DNA of 20,101 bases from Chloracidobacterium sp. UBA6041 (GCA_002427845.1 DIYZ01000241.1:1-20101); one strand, 5' to 3'; counted from the stretch's first letter, positions 7,702 through 14,546 are shown. Made by a program: numbers and translations. Notes: generated by a model not told the origin, from the letters alone.

Positions 7702-8268
7702 ATGAGCATAAAATCAGACAAGTGGATCCGCACGATGGCGACCGAGTTCCGGATGATTGAGCCATTCGAACCTGGCCAGGTCAAGGAAATTGACGGCAGG
7801 CGAATCGTGTCGTATGGGACGTCCAGCTACGGTTACGACATCCGTTGTGCGGACGAATTCAAGTTATTCACTAACATCAACAGCACCATCGTCGATCCCA
7901 AAGAATTTGATGAGAAGAACTTCGTCGATGTTAAGGGTGAGTCGGTACTAATTCCACCAAACAGCTTTGCACTAGCGCGCACCGTTGAATATTTCCGTAT
8001 ACCCAGAAACGTGCTGACCATTTGTCTCGGCAAGAGTACGTACGCCAGATGTGGAATCTTGGTAAACGTCACGCCCTTCGAGCCTGAATGGGAAGGTTAC
8101 GCAACCCTGGAATTCTCCAACACCACACCGTTGCCTGCGAAGATCTATGCCAATGAGGGCGTGGCGCAGGTTGTGTTTTTCGAGTCAGATGAAATTTGCG
8201 AGACGTCGTACAAAGACAGAGGCGGCAAGTATCAGGGCCAGCGAGGCGTGACGCTGCCAAAGCTCTGA
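7702..8268 (+). CDS. dcd: dCTP deaminase
   Basis: This 188-residue enzyme deaminates dCTP to dUTP, the first step from dCTP to dTMP in many bacteria. The protein matches the common bacterial form from its first residues (MSIKSDKWIR), which fixes the start at 7702. Key segments are SYGTSSYGYDIRCADEF (37-53), the nucleotide-binding segment LGKSTYARCGI (109-119), and ATLEFSN with the expected catalytic Glu at 137. The C-terminus GGKYQGQRGV closes over the substrate in known structures. Family length is normal. It stands first in a tight run with an aldo/keto reductase and dut, so dUTP made here can be hydrolysed by the third gene's product. There is no sign that it is a bifunctional dCTP deaminase/dUTPase, which fits with a separate dut nearby. 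Confidence 0.97.
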   Translation: MSIKSDKWIRTMATEFRMIEPFEPGQVKEIDGRRIVSYGTSSYGYDIRCADEFKLFTNINSTIVDPKEFDEKNFVDVKGESVLIPPNSFALARTVEYFRIPRNVLTICLGKSTYARCGILVNVTPFEPEWEGYATLEFSNTTPLPAKIYANEGVAQVVFFESDEICETSYKDRGGKYQGQRGVTLPKL

Positions 8269-8292
8269 GTTGTGGGTTCTCTGAAAGTCGCC

Positions 8293-9270
8293 ATGGATTA
8301 CGTTAGGTTTGGACAAACCGGCCTCAAAGTTTCGGCTGTCTGCCTTGGATGTATGACTTATGGAGTGCCTGAGCGCGGCGCCCACCCCTGGACTCTCGAT
8401 GAAGAAAAGAGCCGCCCCTTCATCAAGCGGGCACTCGAACTCGGCATCAATTTCTTCGACACGGCCAACACTTACTCTGACGGCACCAGCGAAGAGATCC
8501 TGGGCCGGGCGCTTCGCGACTTCGCACGTCGCGAAGAGGTAGTGATTGCCACCAAGGTGTTTTCCCCGATGCGAGAAGGACCCAACGCGCGAGGCCTCTC
8601 ACGCAAGTCCATCATGACTGAAATCGACGCCAGCCTACGCCGTCTCGGCACGGAGTACGTCGATCTCTATCAGATTCATCGTTGGGACAAAGACACGCCG
8701 ATAGAAGAAACGCTCGAAGCGTTGCATGATGTGATCAGGGCCGGGAAGGCCCGCTACATCGGCGCCTCATCGATGTACGCCTGGCAGTTTTCCAAGGCGC
8801 AGTATGTGGCCAGGCTAAACGGCTGGACACGCTTCGCTTCAATGCAGAACCACTACAATCTGCTCCACCGTGAGGAAGAGCGGGAGATGATGCCCCTCTG
8901 CGCGGCGGAAGGAGTTGGCGTGTTGCCGTGGAGTCCACTCGCGCGTGGGCGACTGACACGCGATTGGGGTGAGACGAGCAAGCGCATCGAGACTGACGAG
9001 TTCGGCAAGACGCTTTACATCGCAACAGACGACGCGGATCGGAAGATAGTGGATCGGGTTGCGGAGGTCGCGGCGAAACGTGGTGTGCCGAGTGCGCAGG
9101 TGGCGTTAGCCTGGGTGGCGCAGAAGCCGTTTGTGACAGCGCCGATCGTCGGCGCGTCCAAGCCGCATCACCTTGACGACGCTATCGCCGCGCTCTCGCT
9201 TAATCTCACGCCTGAAGAAATCTCTTCGCTGGAGGAACTTTATGTACCCCACCCGGTCGTTGGATTCTAA
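8293..9270 (+). CDS. Aldo/keto reductase
   Basis: This 325-residue NAD(P)H-dependent oxidoreductase has the aldo/keto reductase TIM-barrel pattern. The start MDYVRFGQTGLKVSAVCLG is typical. The catalytic tetrad is D56 (FFDTANTY), Y61, K88 (IATKVF) and H129 (YQIHRWD). The cofactor-binding C-terminal segment is seen in PIVGASKPHHLDDA. I chose ATG 8293 because the family begins there; an upstream GTG at 8272 would add seven residues of no family similarity. It begins 24 nt after dcd and its last 29 nt overlap dut, so all three are probably co-transcribed. The substrate cannot be told from sequence, and no chemical link to pyrimidine metabolism is obvious. The closest subfamily is the YajO/YghZ-like, voltage-channel-beta-like group. 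Confidence 0.95.
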   Translation: MDYVRFGQTGLKVSAVCLGCMTYGVPERGAHPWTLDEEKSRPFIKRALELGINFFDTANTYSDGTSEEILGRALRDFARREEVVIATKVFSPMREGPNARGLSRKSIMTEIDASLRRLGTEYVDLYQIHRWDKDTPIEETLEALHDVIRAGKARYIGASSMYAWQFSKAQYVARLNGWTRFASMQNHYNLLHREEEREMMPLCAAEGVGVLPWSPLARGRLTRDWGETSKRIETDEFGKTLYIATDDADRKIVDRVAEVAAKRGVPSAQVALAWVAQKPFVTAPIVGASKPHHLDDAIAALSLNLTPEEISSLEELYVPHPVVGF

Positions 9271-9721
9271 CCAGCTCGATGACGCCGTAGACGGGGACCC
9301 GCGCGTTTTGAGTTTCAAGAGGCTGGATCCACGCGCAACCTTGCCATGGCGTGGAAGCGCCTCAGCGGCAGGCCTTGATATCTACGCGATTGACGATCTG
9401 ACAATTCCACCAAAGCAGCGCACCCTTGCACGTACCGGCCTCGCCGTCGCTATTCCGGAAGGTTATTACGGGCGGCTCGGTCCCCGGTCAGGCCTCGCTA
9501 CAAAGAAAGGCCTGGACGTTCTCGCCGGCGTTATCGATGCCGATTATCGTGGGGAGATTGGTTGTCTTCTCTACAACTCTGGGGACGAGACAATACACTT
9601 GCCGGCCCAGAGCAAGATCTGCCAGTTGATAATCGAGAAGATAATCACGCCCACCGCCGTCTGGGCGGATGAAATCAGCGACACGGATCGAGGGGGCGGC
9701 GGTTTCGGTTCGACTGGATAA
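9242..9721 (+). CDS. dut: dUTP diphosphatase (dUTPase)
   Basis: This 159-residue enzyme hydrolyses dUTP to dUMP and diphosphate, keeping uracil out of DNA and feeding thymidylate synthesis. All five trimeric-dUTPase motifs are visible: I AAGLDIYA (42-49), II GRLGPRSGLA (about 78-86), III GVIDADYRGEIG (96-107), IV GDETIHLPAQSKICQ (114-128) and V RGGGGFGSTG (150-159, glycine-rich, closing the active site). Motif V is present, so the protein is complete. The start ATG 9242 has GGAGGA five bases upstream, which decides it against upstream in-frame codons. The gene overlaps the aldo/keto reductase by 29 nt. With dcd two genes upstream, it completes a dCTP to dUMP route. Confidence 0.97.
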   Translation: MYPTRSLDSNQLDDAVDGDPRVLSFKRLDPRATLPWRGSASAAGLDIYAIDDLTIPPKQRTLARTGLAVAIPEGYYGRLGPRSGLATKKGLDVLAGVIDADYRGEIGCLLYNSGDETIHLPAQSKICQLIIEKIITPTAVWADEISDTDRGGGGFGSTG

Positions 9722-9724
9722 CCA

Positions 9725-9833
9725 AGCCACAGATTCACACGGATAGACACAGATCTGAATAAGGCAGGAACGCAACTGATGATCTATTCTTTAGATCTGC
9801 GCTTATCTGTGGAAATCCGTGGCTGATTTTTTT
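9725..9833. repeat. Imperfect 32-bp inverted repeat between convergent genes, possible bidirectional terminator
   Basis: The arms 9725-9756 and 9793-9824 match at 25 of 32 positions and begin with AGCCAC. The 36-nt middle shows no gene. A run of seven T (9827-9833) follows the right arm. Dut ends at 9721 on the plus strand and the next gene ends at 9839 on the minus strand, so the element fills the gap between two convergent genes. Its text resembles dispersed palindromes rather than a compact GC-rich terminator. Confidence 0.7.
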
Positions 9834-9838
9834 GTCTG

Positions 9839-10417
9839 CTAGTTGAGCGGGATTTCCACGCGCTGCGGCAATTTCTCGATTGCCAGGATCAATCCTTTGG
9901 GACTTTCAACCGGTTCCTTCCTGGGCGTTTCAAAAAAGACAAAGCCCTTTCGGACGCGATCAGAAGACGACAAGGGCGGCTTCAGATCGATGGCGTAAGC
10001 CGCAAACTCTTTCTCAAATTGCTTGCGAGAGTTTGGATTGTAGGCGTAGACCTCGTTTGCTTTCAGAATTCGCGAGACTGCCGCCTTCGGCGAAACTTGT
10101 TTCCATTCGCGTCCCTCTGCGTCGCGCAAACTAATCCGAGCTTTCCTGGTTTCCACCGGCACGCCGCTTTCGAACGCAAGCTCAAGCCGCACCGGCAAGA
10201 TCCCGCTCAAGGGCAAATTTGCCTCGAACAAATCCTGGCTCTCCTCGTCGGTCATAAGTGGCGCAACCCGAACGGTAACTCCGCCCGCGGTCGCGCTTTT
10301 CACGTCGCCTGTCAGCGGTGGCAAATCGATCGCCGGCTTTACTTTGAAGAGGGCGCCCGCGCAAGAAGTGGTGAGCGAAGCGGCAGCTATTACAAATACC
10401 GCAGTCCGTAGCCTCAT
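9839..10417 (-). CDS. Putative lipoprotein of unknown function
   Basis: This protein of 192 residues begins MRLRTAVFVIAAASLTTSC, a short basic N-terminus, a hydrophobic core and a lipobox-like TTS-C with Cys19. It is therefore likely lipid-anchored in the envelope. The rest (20-192) is predicted mixed alpha/beta, with segments such as VRLELAFESGVPVETRKARISLRDAEG and GFVFFETP, suggesting a beta-sandwich-like domain. I recognise no family or active site. I chose the ATG at 10417 because it gives a standard signal peptide. An in-frame ATG at 10444 would add nine residues and would place the start inside a 10-bp inverted repeat. It is transcribed towards dut and has no operon partner in view. Confidence 0.7.
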   Translation of the reverse strand: MRLRTAVFVIAAASLTTSCAGALFKVKPAIDLPPLTGDVKSATAGGVTVRVAPLMTDEESQDLFEANLPLSGILPVRLELAFESGVPVETRKARISLRDAEGREWKQVSPKAAVSRILKANEVYAYNPNSRKQFEKEFAAYAIDLKPPLSSSDRVRKGFVFFETPRKEPVESPKGLILAIEKLPQRVEIPLN

Positions 10418-10418
10418 A

Positions 10419-10452
10419 TTCGACCAATAATTTGGGCTCAACATTGGTCGAA
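10419..10452. promoter_or_regulatory. Perfect 10-bp inverted repeat at the start of the lipoprotein gene
   Basis: TTCGACCAAT (10419-10428) and ATTGGTCGAA (10443-10452) are perfect inverted copies with a 14-nt spacer. They lie immediately upstream of the ATG at 10417 on the minus strand. This position fits an operator for a dimeric regulator or a leader hairpin that would cover the ribosome-binding region. No regulator gene is adjacent. Confidence 0.5.
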
Positions 10453-10767
10453 ATCTCTCACGCTGATCTGAACACTGTCAATGAGAAAGTATGAGTGGTT
10501 CGCCGGTGTGTGCTAATCAACCAGCGGGGGCAAGCCCACCTTCCTAACCTGAGAGAGGCTCTCACTCGCTCGGTTAACGTCGCCTTGAACGACTTTCAAG
10601 CAATGATTAGAACTCGACCTTAGTCAACTCGGGGTCAGGAAGGTGGGCTCGCCCCCGCTGGTTGAGTCACAGTCAAGCTTGAAAGTATTGAAGAATTAAA
10701 CTGCGTCCAATTGATGAGTGGTCCTAAGGTTTGTGTTACCAAGTCTGTGCTACTATTGCGCAAAAAT
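10453..10767. other. Long intergenic gap before the carbonic anhydrase gene
   Basis: Outside the MITE-like element the gap has about 60 bp on the left without visible structure and about 100 bp on the right. A -10-like TACTAT at 10751-10756 stands 11 nt before the carbonic anhydrase ATG, but no good -35 box is at the right distance. No RNA gene is recognised. Confidence 0.4.
10517..10665. mobile_element. MITE-like 149-bp element with 33-bp terminal inverted repeats
   Basis: The arms 10517-10549 and 10633-10665 match at 31 of 33 positions, starting TCAACCAGCGGGGGC. The 83-bp centre holds a small palindrome TGAGAG-AGG-CTCTCA (10550-10564) and no ORF. A short non-coding body between near-identical terminal inverted repeats is how MITEs and REP-like dimers look. 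It is the main content of the 323-bp gap between the lipoprotein and carbonic anhydrase genes. I see no convincing target-site duplication; the flanks are CTAA on the left and GTCA on the right. Any movement would need a transposase from elsewhere. Confidence 0.65.
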
Positions 10768-11274
10768 ATGATTAGACCATTTCGCGGTGTTCACCCGCAG
10801 ATTCCCGAGAGCGCATATGTGGATGTGAGCGCGCAGGTGATCGGTGACGTTCATCTGGGCGAGCAGTCGTCAATCTGGTGTAATGCTGTTTTGCGCGGTG
10901 ATATGTATTACATTCGCATTGGCGATCGCACGAATATTCAGGATAACTGTGTCGTCCACACACGCACAGGTTCACACCCGACTATTCTCGAAGACGAAGT
11001 TACGGTGGGCCACAGCGTCACTTTGCATGGTTGCTATGTAGAGCGCGGTTCATTGATTGGCATTGGTTCGATTGTTTTGGATGATGTGCGCGTTGGCACT
11101 CAATCGCTGGTCGCGGCCGGGTCGTTGATTTCGCCGGGTACGATCATTTCGCCGCGCTCGTTGGTAATGGGAACTCCTGCAAGAGTAAAGCGTCTGCTGA
11201 CAGAAGAGGAAGTGACGGGACTAAATGCATTCTGGCGGAACTATGTCGAATACATTCCGTTGCATAAGGGGTAG
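10768..11274 (+). CDS. Gamma-class carbonic anhydrase family protein
   Basis: This 168-residue protein is a left-handed beta-helix of the gamma carbonic anhydrase/YrdA/PaaY group. Hexapeptide repeats run through most of it (ESAYVDVSAQVIGDVHLGE, DRTNIQDNCVV, GSLIGIGSIVLDDVRVG). The three zinc-binding histidines are in place: H64 (NCVVHTRTG), H82 and H87 (VTVGHSVTLHG). A C-terminal helix (KRLLTEEEVTGLNAFWRNYVEYI) completes the fold. I chose ATG 10768 because family members begin near MIRPFRG; the frame is open 57 nt further upstream but shows no family similarity there. There is no Shine-Dalgarno before it. Many members hydrate CO2 weakly or not at all, so activity is uncertain. It precedes hisS without an obvious functional link. 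Confidence 0.93.
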   Translation: MIRPFRGVHPQIPESAYVDVSAQVIGDVHLGEQSSIWCNAVLRGDMYYIRIGDRTNIQDNCVVHTRTGSHPTILEDEVTVGHSVTLHGCYVERGSLIGIGSIVLDDVRVGTQSLVAAGSLISPGTIISPRSLVMGTPARVKRLLTEEEVTGLNAFWRNYVEYIPLHKG

Positions 11275-11277
11275 TAA

Positions 11278-11371
11278 GTTTCGAGTTTCGCGTTTCGGGT
11301 TCGGAGTTTGGAGTGACTACGAAACCAAGACTTGCCGGTTAACTCGAAACCCGAAACCTGAAACTCGAAAC
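11278..11371. repeat. Long imperfect stem-loop filling the hisS leader
   Basis: The arms 11278-11308 and 11341-11371 match at 27 of 31 positions and consist of degenerate GTTTCGAGTTTC / GAAACTCGAAAC units, each strand being a run of roughly 6-8-nt repeats. The loop is 32 nt. The right arm ends 4 nt before the hisS ATG at 11376, so in mRNA the stem would cover the whole ribosome-binding zone. No Shine-Dalgarno is visible. Confidence 0.75.
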
Positions 11372-11375
11372 CCAT

Positions 11376-12728
11376 ATGCCTAAAACCCAGCCAGCGCGCG
11401 GCATGCGCGACTTTCTTCCCGCCGACGTCAGGCGACGCGAGTACGTCATCGGCGTCATAAAAGAGGTGTACGAGCGTTATGGGTTTGAGCCGCTTGAAAC
11501 GCCGGCAGTGGAAAACATCGAAACGTTGCTGGGCAAGTATGGCGAAGAGGGGAATCAACTCATCTTCAAGATTCTCAAGCGCGGCGTGCACGAATCGAGC
11601 GGTGAGGCTGACCTTGCGCTCCGTTATGATCTGACCGTGCCCCTCGCCCGCGTGGTTGCTGAATATCGCGACAAGCTACCAAAGTTTTTCAAGCGTTATC
11701 AGATTCAACCAGTGTGGCGCGCGGACCGGCCCGCACGCGGAAGATTCCGCGAGTTTTATCAGTGTGACGTGGATATCCTGGGGTCGCGATCCATGTTAGT
11801 TGAAGCTGAGATTTGCGCTGCGGCGAGTGAAGCGCTGACCGCACTTGGCTTTGCTGATTTCAAGATTCGAATCAACCACCGAAAGCACTTGACCGCAATA
11901 CTCGATGCGGTCCAAATAAATGAAGAGGATCAGACTCGTGCTCTGGTGGTCCTGGATAAGTTGGACAAGATTGGAATCGAAGGAGTAAGGACCGAGTTCT
12001 TAGAGCTCGGTTTTCCCGCTTGGGTATCTACCGAGCTTTTTGATTTCTTCGCTAGGGTTGAGCAAGGATCTGAATCTGACAATCTCACCTGGAATGGCCA
12101 TTCACTCTGCGAAATGAGAAAGTTCGTGGAAGGACATCCTGAAGGCGAAGTGGCGTTAACGGAACTGACTAGAATCCTGGACCTGGTCAGCGCCGGTGGG
12201 GCCGCCGGCAAGGTTGTGCTCGCTCCGAATTTAGCCCGCGGACTCTCCTATTACACGGGCGCGATTATGGAGATTACTGTGCCCGGTCTGGCCGGCTCGC
12301 TTGGCGGTGGCGGTCGCTATGACAATCTCGTTGGGATGTTTCTTGGGCAGGATGTTCCCGCTTGCGGTTTCTCTCTTGGCTTGGAACGAATCATTGTCGT
12401 CATGACTGAGCGCGAGATGTTTCCCGAAGCGTTGGTCTCTTCGCCGGCAGATATCATGGTGAGCATCTGGAACGAAGGATCGGTCGCGGAATCGATTTCG
12501 CTCGCGCAAGAGTTGCGCAGCGCGGGCTTTCGTGTTGACCTTTATCCTGAAGCGGACAAGCTAGGGAAACAATTCAAGTATGCCTCAGCAAGACTGATTC
12601 CTTTCGTTGCAGTTATTGGCGACGACGAGCGCGCTCGTGGCGAAGTTTCAATCAAGGATATGCGATCAGGCACACAGCGCAGCGTTAAGCGTGAAAGTCT
12701 AGCCGTGACCTTGCGAGAGTTATTATAG
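11376..12728 (+). CDS. hisS: Histidyl-tRNA synthetase
   Basis: HisRS charges tRNA-His with histidine in the cytoplasm. This 450-residue protein has the class II core: RGMRDFLP at 8-15, LRYDLTVPLAR at 82-92, and motif 2 in FKRYQIQPVWRADRPARGRFREFYQCDVD (105-133). The histidine-specific segments are RGLSYYTG (288-295) and GGGRYDNLVG (311-320), and motif 3 is GFSLGLERI (331-339). The C-terminal anticodon-binding domain starts at about 365 (DIMVSIWNEG). Length is normal. The ATG at 11376 is directly preceded by a repeat-derived stem-loop and lacks a Shine-Dalgarno. The nucleotidyltransferase-like gene begins 3 nt after the stop, so they are probably co-transcribed. Confidence 0.97.
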   Translation: MPKTQPARGMRDFLPADVRRREYVIGVIKEVYERYGFEPLETPAVENIETLLGKYGEEGNQLIFKILKRGVHESSGEADLALRYDLTVPLARVVAEYRDKLPKFFKRYQIQPVWRADRPARGRFREFYQCDVDILGSRSMLVEAEICAAASEALTALGFADFKIRINHRKHLTAILDAVQINEEDQTRALVVLDKLDKIGIEGVRTEFLELGFPAWVSTELFDFFARVEQGSESDNLTWNGHSLCEMRKFVEGHPEGEVALTELTRILDLVSAGGAAGKVVLAPNLARGLSYYTGAIMEITVPGLAGSLGGGGRYDNLVGMFLGQDVPACGFSLGLERIIVVMTEREMFPEALVSSPADIMVSIWNEGSVAESISLAQELRSAGFRVDLYPEADKLGKQFKYASARLIPFVAVIGDDERARGEVSIKDMRSGTQRSVKRESLAVTLRELL

Positions 12729-12731
12729 GCA

Positions 12732-13241
12732 ATGGAGAAAACACTCCGAGTCCTAAACAGAATGGTGAAGGATGGGGTCATCGAACAGTACGCCATCGGG
12801 GGAGCGGTCGCAGCTATTTTCTACATCGAACCGATCAATACAAACGACCTCGATATTTTTTTTCATGTGAAGGAGTCAAGCGCCGGATTGGACATTATGG
12901 CGCCGCTATATAAATACCTCTCGGGCCTGGGTTACAAAGGACAGAGAGAAGCAATCGACATCGAAGGCTGGCCCGTCCAGTTTCTTCCGGTCTTCAATGC
13001 ATTGTTGGAAGAAGCAGTCGAGCAGGCAAGGGAAGTTCGCTTTCAACGTACGAAAACGCGCGTCCTGCAGGCGGAGCACCTCGTAGCGATCATGCTGCAA
13101 ACCGGCAGGCTTAAAGATCACGCCCGGATCGCACAGTTCATGGAGCATGAAGCGGTGGATCAGAAACGGCTGGCTGGTATTCTGGGGCGTCATGGGCTCA
13201 TCAAGAAGTGGGAAACACTCTACCGTCGGAAATTGAAATGA
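12732..13241 (+). CDS. Nucleotidyltransferase-fold protein (MNT/AbiEii-like, DUF6036-type)
   Basis: This 169-residue protein has the minimal nucleotidyltransferase signature: GG at 23-24 (YAIGGAVAAIFY) followed by NDLDIFF with D39 and D41. The third acidic residue expected on a following strand is not obvious; the matching strand reads PVQFLPVF (81-88), with Gln83. Positions 109-130 (TRVLQAEHLVAIMLQTGRLKDH) are helical, as in AbiEii/MNT-type toxins and antitoxins. The ATG starts 3 nt after hisS. Its stop overlaps the start of a 56-codon gene (ATGA), a tight coupling seen in toxin-antitoxin-like modules. The fold is fairly clear. The activity, and whether it is toxin, antitoxin or something else, cannot be told. 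Confidence 0.8.
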   Translation: MEKTLRVLNRMVKDGVIEQYAIGGAVAAIFYIEPINTNDLDIFFHVKESSAGLDIMAPLYKYLSGLGYKGQREAIDIEGWPVQFLPVFNALLEEAVEQAREVRFQRTKTRVLQAEHLVAIMLQTGRLKDHARIAQFMEHEAVDQKRLAGILGRHGLIKKWETLYRRKLK

Positions 13242-13408
13242 AGAAATATCCGAATGTTACCGAGTTGTTCAGGCAGAAGGCGCAGCGCCGAAAGCGTTTG
13301 GCTCGACTGTCGTTCGAGGAGAAGATTGCCGTTGTTAATAAGTGGCGGAAGTTGACCCGGAGCATCCGAAAGAGCCAGAGCGCCGCCAAATCACCAGTCA
13401 CTCGGTGA
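13238..13408 (+). CDS. Small basic protein coupled to the nucleotidyltransferase
   Basis: This 56-residue protein starts at ATG 13238, overlapping the stop of the preceding gene by 4 bp (ATGA). It is very basic: KAQRRKRLARLSFEEKIAVV at 14-33 and WRKLTRSIRKSQ at 36-47. It looks helical throughout, with a Ser/Pro-rich basic tail. The basic stretch might bind nucleic acid, or pair with the partner protein. The ATGA overlap and lack of its own promoter make a two-gene module with the nucleotidyltransferase. The frame is open 30 nt further upstream, but the overlap start is the better choice. I do not recognise a named family. Confidence 0.7.
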   Translation: MKKYPNVTELFRQKAQRRKRLARLSFEEKIAVVNKWRKLTRSIRKSQSAAKSPVTR

Positions 13409-13445
13409 GCAGAACGCGTGCTGGCACCCAGAGGAGAGATAGAAT

Positions 13446-14054
13446 ATGAACGAATCACTCGCCACCCATTATCTGGAAGATTCAATCGCCAGCTTGCGCG
13501 CTTACAAGAAGTTGGCGGACAAAGCTCTTGACCAGCTCAGCGAAGACGAATTCTTCATCACCCTCGACGAGGAAGCCAACAGCATTGCGGTGATCATGAA
13601 ACACATGGCGGGCAATATGTTTTCGCGTTGGACCGACTTTCTGACCACCGACGGCGAGAAGCCCGATCGCCATCGCGATATGGAATTCGTCATTGAACCA
13701 AAGACCAGCCGCGAAGATGTTCTTGCTTACTGGGAAAAGGGTTGGCAGCGCCTCTTTGAATCCCTGGAGCCGCTCGGCGCCGACGACTTAATGACGAAAG
13801 TTTTGATTCGCGGCGAAGAGCACACAGTCGTTCAGGCCGTTAACCGCCAGTTGATGCATTACTCTAATCACATTGGCCAGATCGTTTTTCTGGCAAAGCA
13901 CTTTCGCTCGGCGGAGTGGAAATCGTTGAGCATTCCGCGCAACCGTTCGGCCGAGTTCAATGCGTACCTGGCAGAGAAACCCGGAGTCGCCGACAAGGAG
14001 AAACAGTTGGAGACCGTTGTTGATTTTGCCAGCCAGACGAAGTCCCAACGTTAG
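13446..14054 (+). CDS. DinB-like four-helix protein (DUF1572)
   Basis: This 202-residue protein resembles the DinB/YfiT four-helix bundle group, DUF1572 branch. Conserved histidines that bind a metal in relatives appear as H53 in VIMKHMAGN, and H138 and H142 in LMHYSNHIGQIVF. Helices around 8-35, 85-105 and 130-152 fit the fold. DinB-type proteins are often thiol-dependent metal enzymes (bacillithiol or mycothiol transferases), but the substrate cannot be predicted here. The ATG has GAGGAG nine bases upstream, one of the better Shine-Dalgarno sites in the window. It begins 37 nt after the small basic gene and 18 nt before a VOC-fold gene, so a run of small stress/detoxification-type genes is likely. 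Confidence 0.85.
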   Translation: MNESLATHYLEDSIASLRAYKKLADKALDQLSEDEFFITLDEEANSIAVIMKHMAGNMFSRWTDFLTTDGEKPDRHRDMEFVIEPKTSREDVLAYWEKGWQRLFESLEPLGADDLMTKVLIRGEEHTVVQAVNRQLMHYSNHIGQIVFLAKHFRSAEWKSLSIPRNRSAEFNAYLAEKPGVADKEKQLETVVDFASQTKSQR

Positions 14055-14072
14055 CTATCTAGAGGGATCGAA

Positions 14073-14441
14073 ATGTTTCTCGGCTTACGAACGGCTATCT
14101 ATCACGTTTCCGACATCGAGAAGGCCAAAGATTGGTACAGCCTGATTCTCGGTTTTGGACCCTACTTCGATGAGCCCTTCTATGTCGGCTTCAATGTTGG
14201 CGGATACGAACTTGGGTTACAACCGAGTGAGAGCGAATCGAATAATAAGACAGAAGGAGTGGTGGCTTATTGGGGAGTGGAGGACGCCGAAGCGGCGCTG
14301 AAGCGAATGCTGGAGCAAGGCGCAACCCTGCATGAAGACGTTCAGGATTTAGGCGGTGATATCAAAGTAGCAACGATAAAGGATCCGTTTGGAAACGTCT
14401 TTGGCGTAATCGAGAACCCGCATTTCAAATTGGGAGGATAG
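14073..14441 (+). CDS. VOC/glyoxalase-fold protein (first)
   Basis: This 122-residue protein has one VOC module pair: beta-alpha-beta-beta-beta at 5-50 (RTAIYHVSDIEKAKDWYSLILGFGP) and again at 62-115 (KDPFGNVFGVIENP). Candidate metal ligands are H11 and E114, with E46 (GGYELGLQ) between; a fourth is unclear. Members include glyoxalases, fosfomycin-resistance proteins, dioxygenases and binding proteins, and nothing here singles out one. AGAGGG six bases before the ATG is a good Shine-Dalgarno. It lies 18 nt after the DinB-like gene. Confidence 0.88.
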   Translation: MFLGLRTAIYHVSDIEKAKDWYSLILGFGPYFDEPFYVGFNVGGYELGLQPSESESNNKTEGVVAYWGVEDAEAALKRMLEQGATLHEDVQDLGGDIKVATIKDPFGNVFGVIENPHFKLGG

Positions 14442-14445
14442 AAAA

Positions 14446-14546
14446 CCGCCAAGACCCCAGGAGCGTCAAGGGCCTACAAAAGTAAAATGACTGTCCCAGG
14501 TCTTATTGGATCTGCTGTGTGGTCCTGGCGAACTTGGCGCCTTGGG
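14446..14546. repeat. Degraded CCAAG-type inverted repeat
   Basis: Left part ACCGCCAAGACCCCAGGAGC (14445-14464) and the reverse complement of 14524-14546 share the pattern CCAAG-N-C-N-CCA, about two thirds of positions by eye. It lies in the 117-bp gap between the two VOC genes and ends at the Shine-Dalgarno region of the second. The pairing is modest and could be a decayed dispersed palindrome. Confidence 0.35.

Noticed and set aside
9839..10444. Longer start at 10444 for the lipoprotein
   Set aside because: It would place the start codon in the inverted repeat and lengthen the signal peptide with polar residues. It is possible but less likely than 10417.
10453..10710. Search for a tRNA or other stable RNA gene in the gap
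   Set aside because: No cloverleaf, T-loop consensus or CCA end is seen; the obvious pairing belongs to the MITE-like arms.
10711..10767. Upstream extension of the carbonic anhydrase
   Set aside because: The added 19 residues have no family similarity, and the known family begins at MIRPFRG, encoded from 10768.
11275..11375. hisS leader considered as a T-box
   Set aside because: No T-box consensus, specifier loop or terminator/antiterminator pair is visible; the structure is made of simple repeats.
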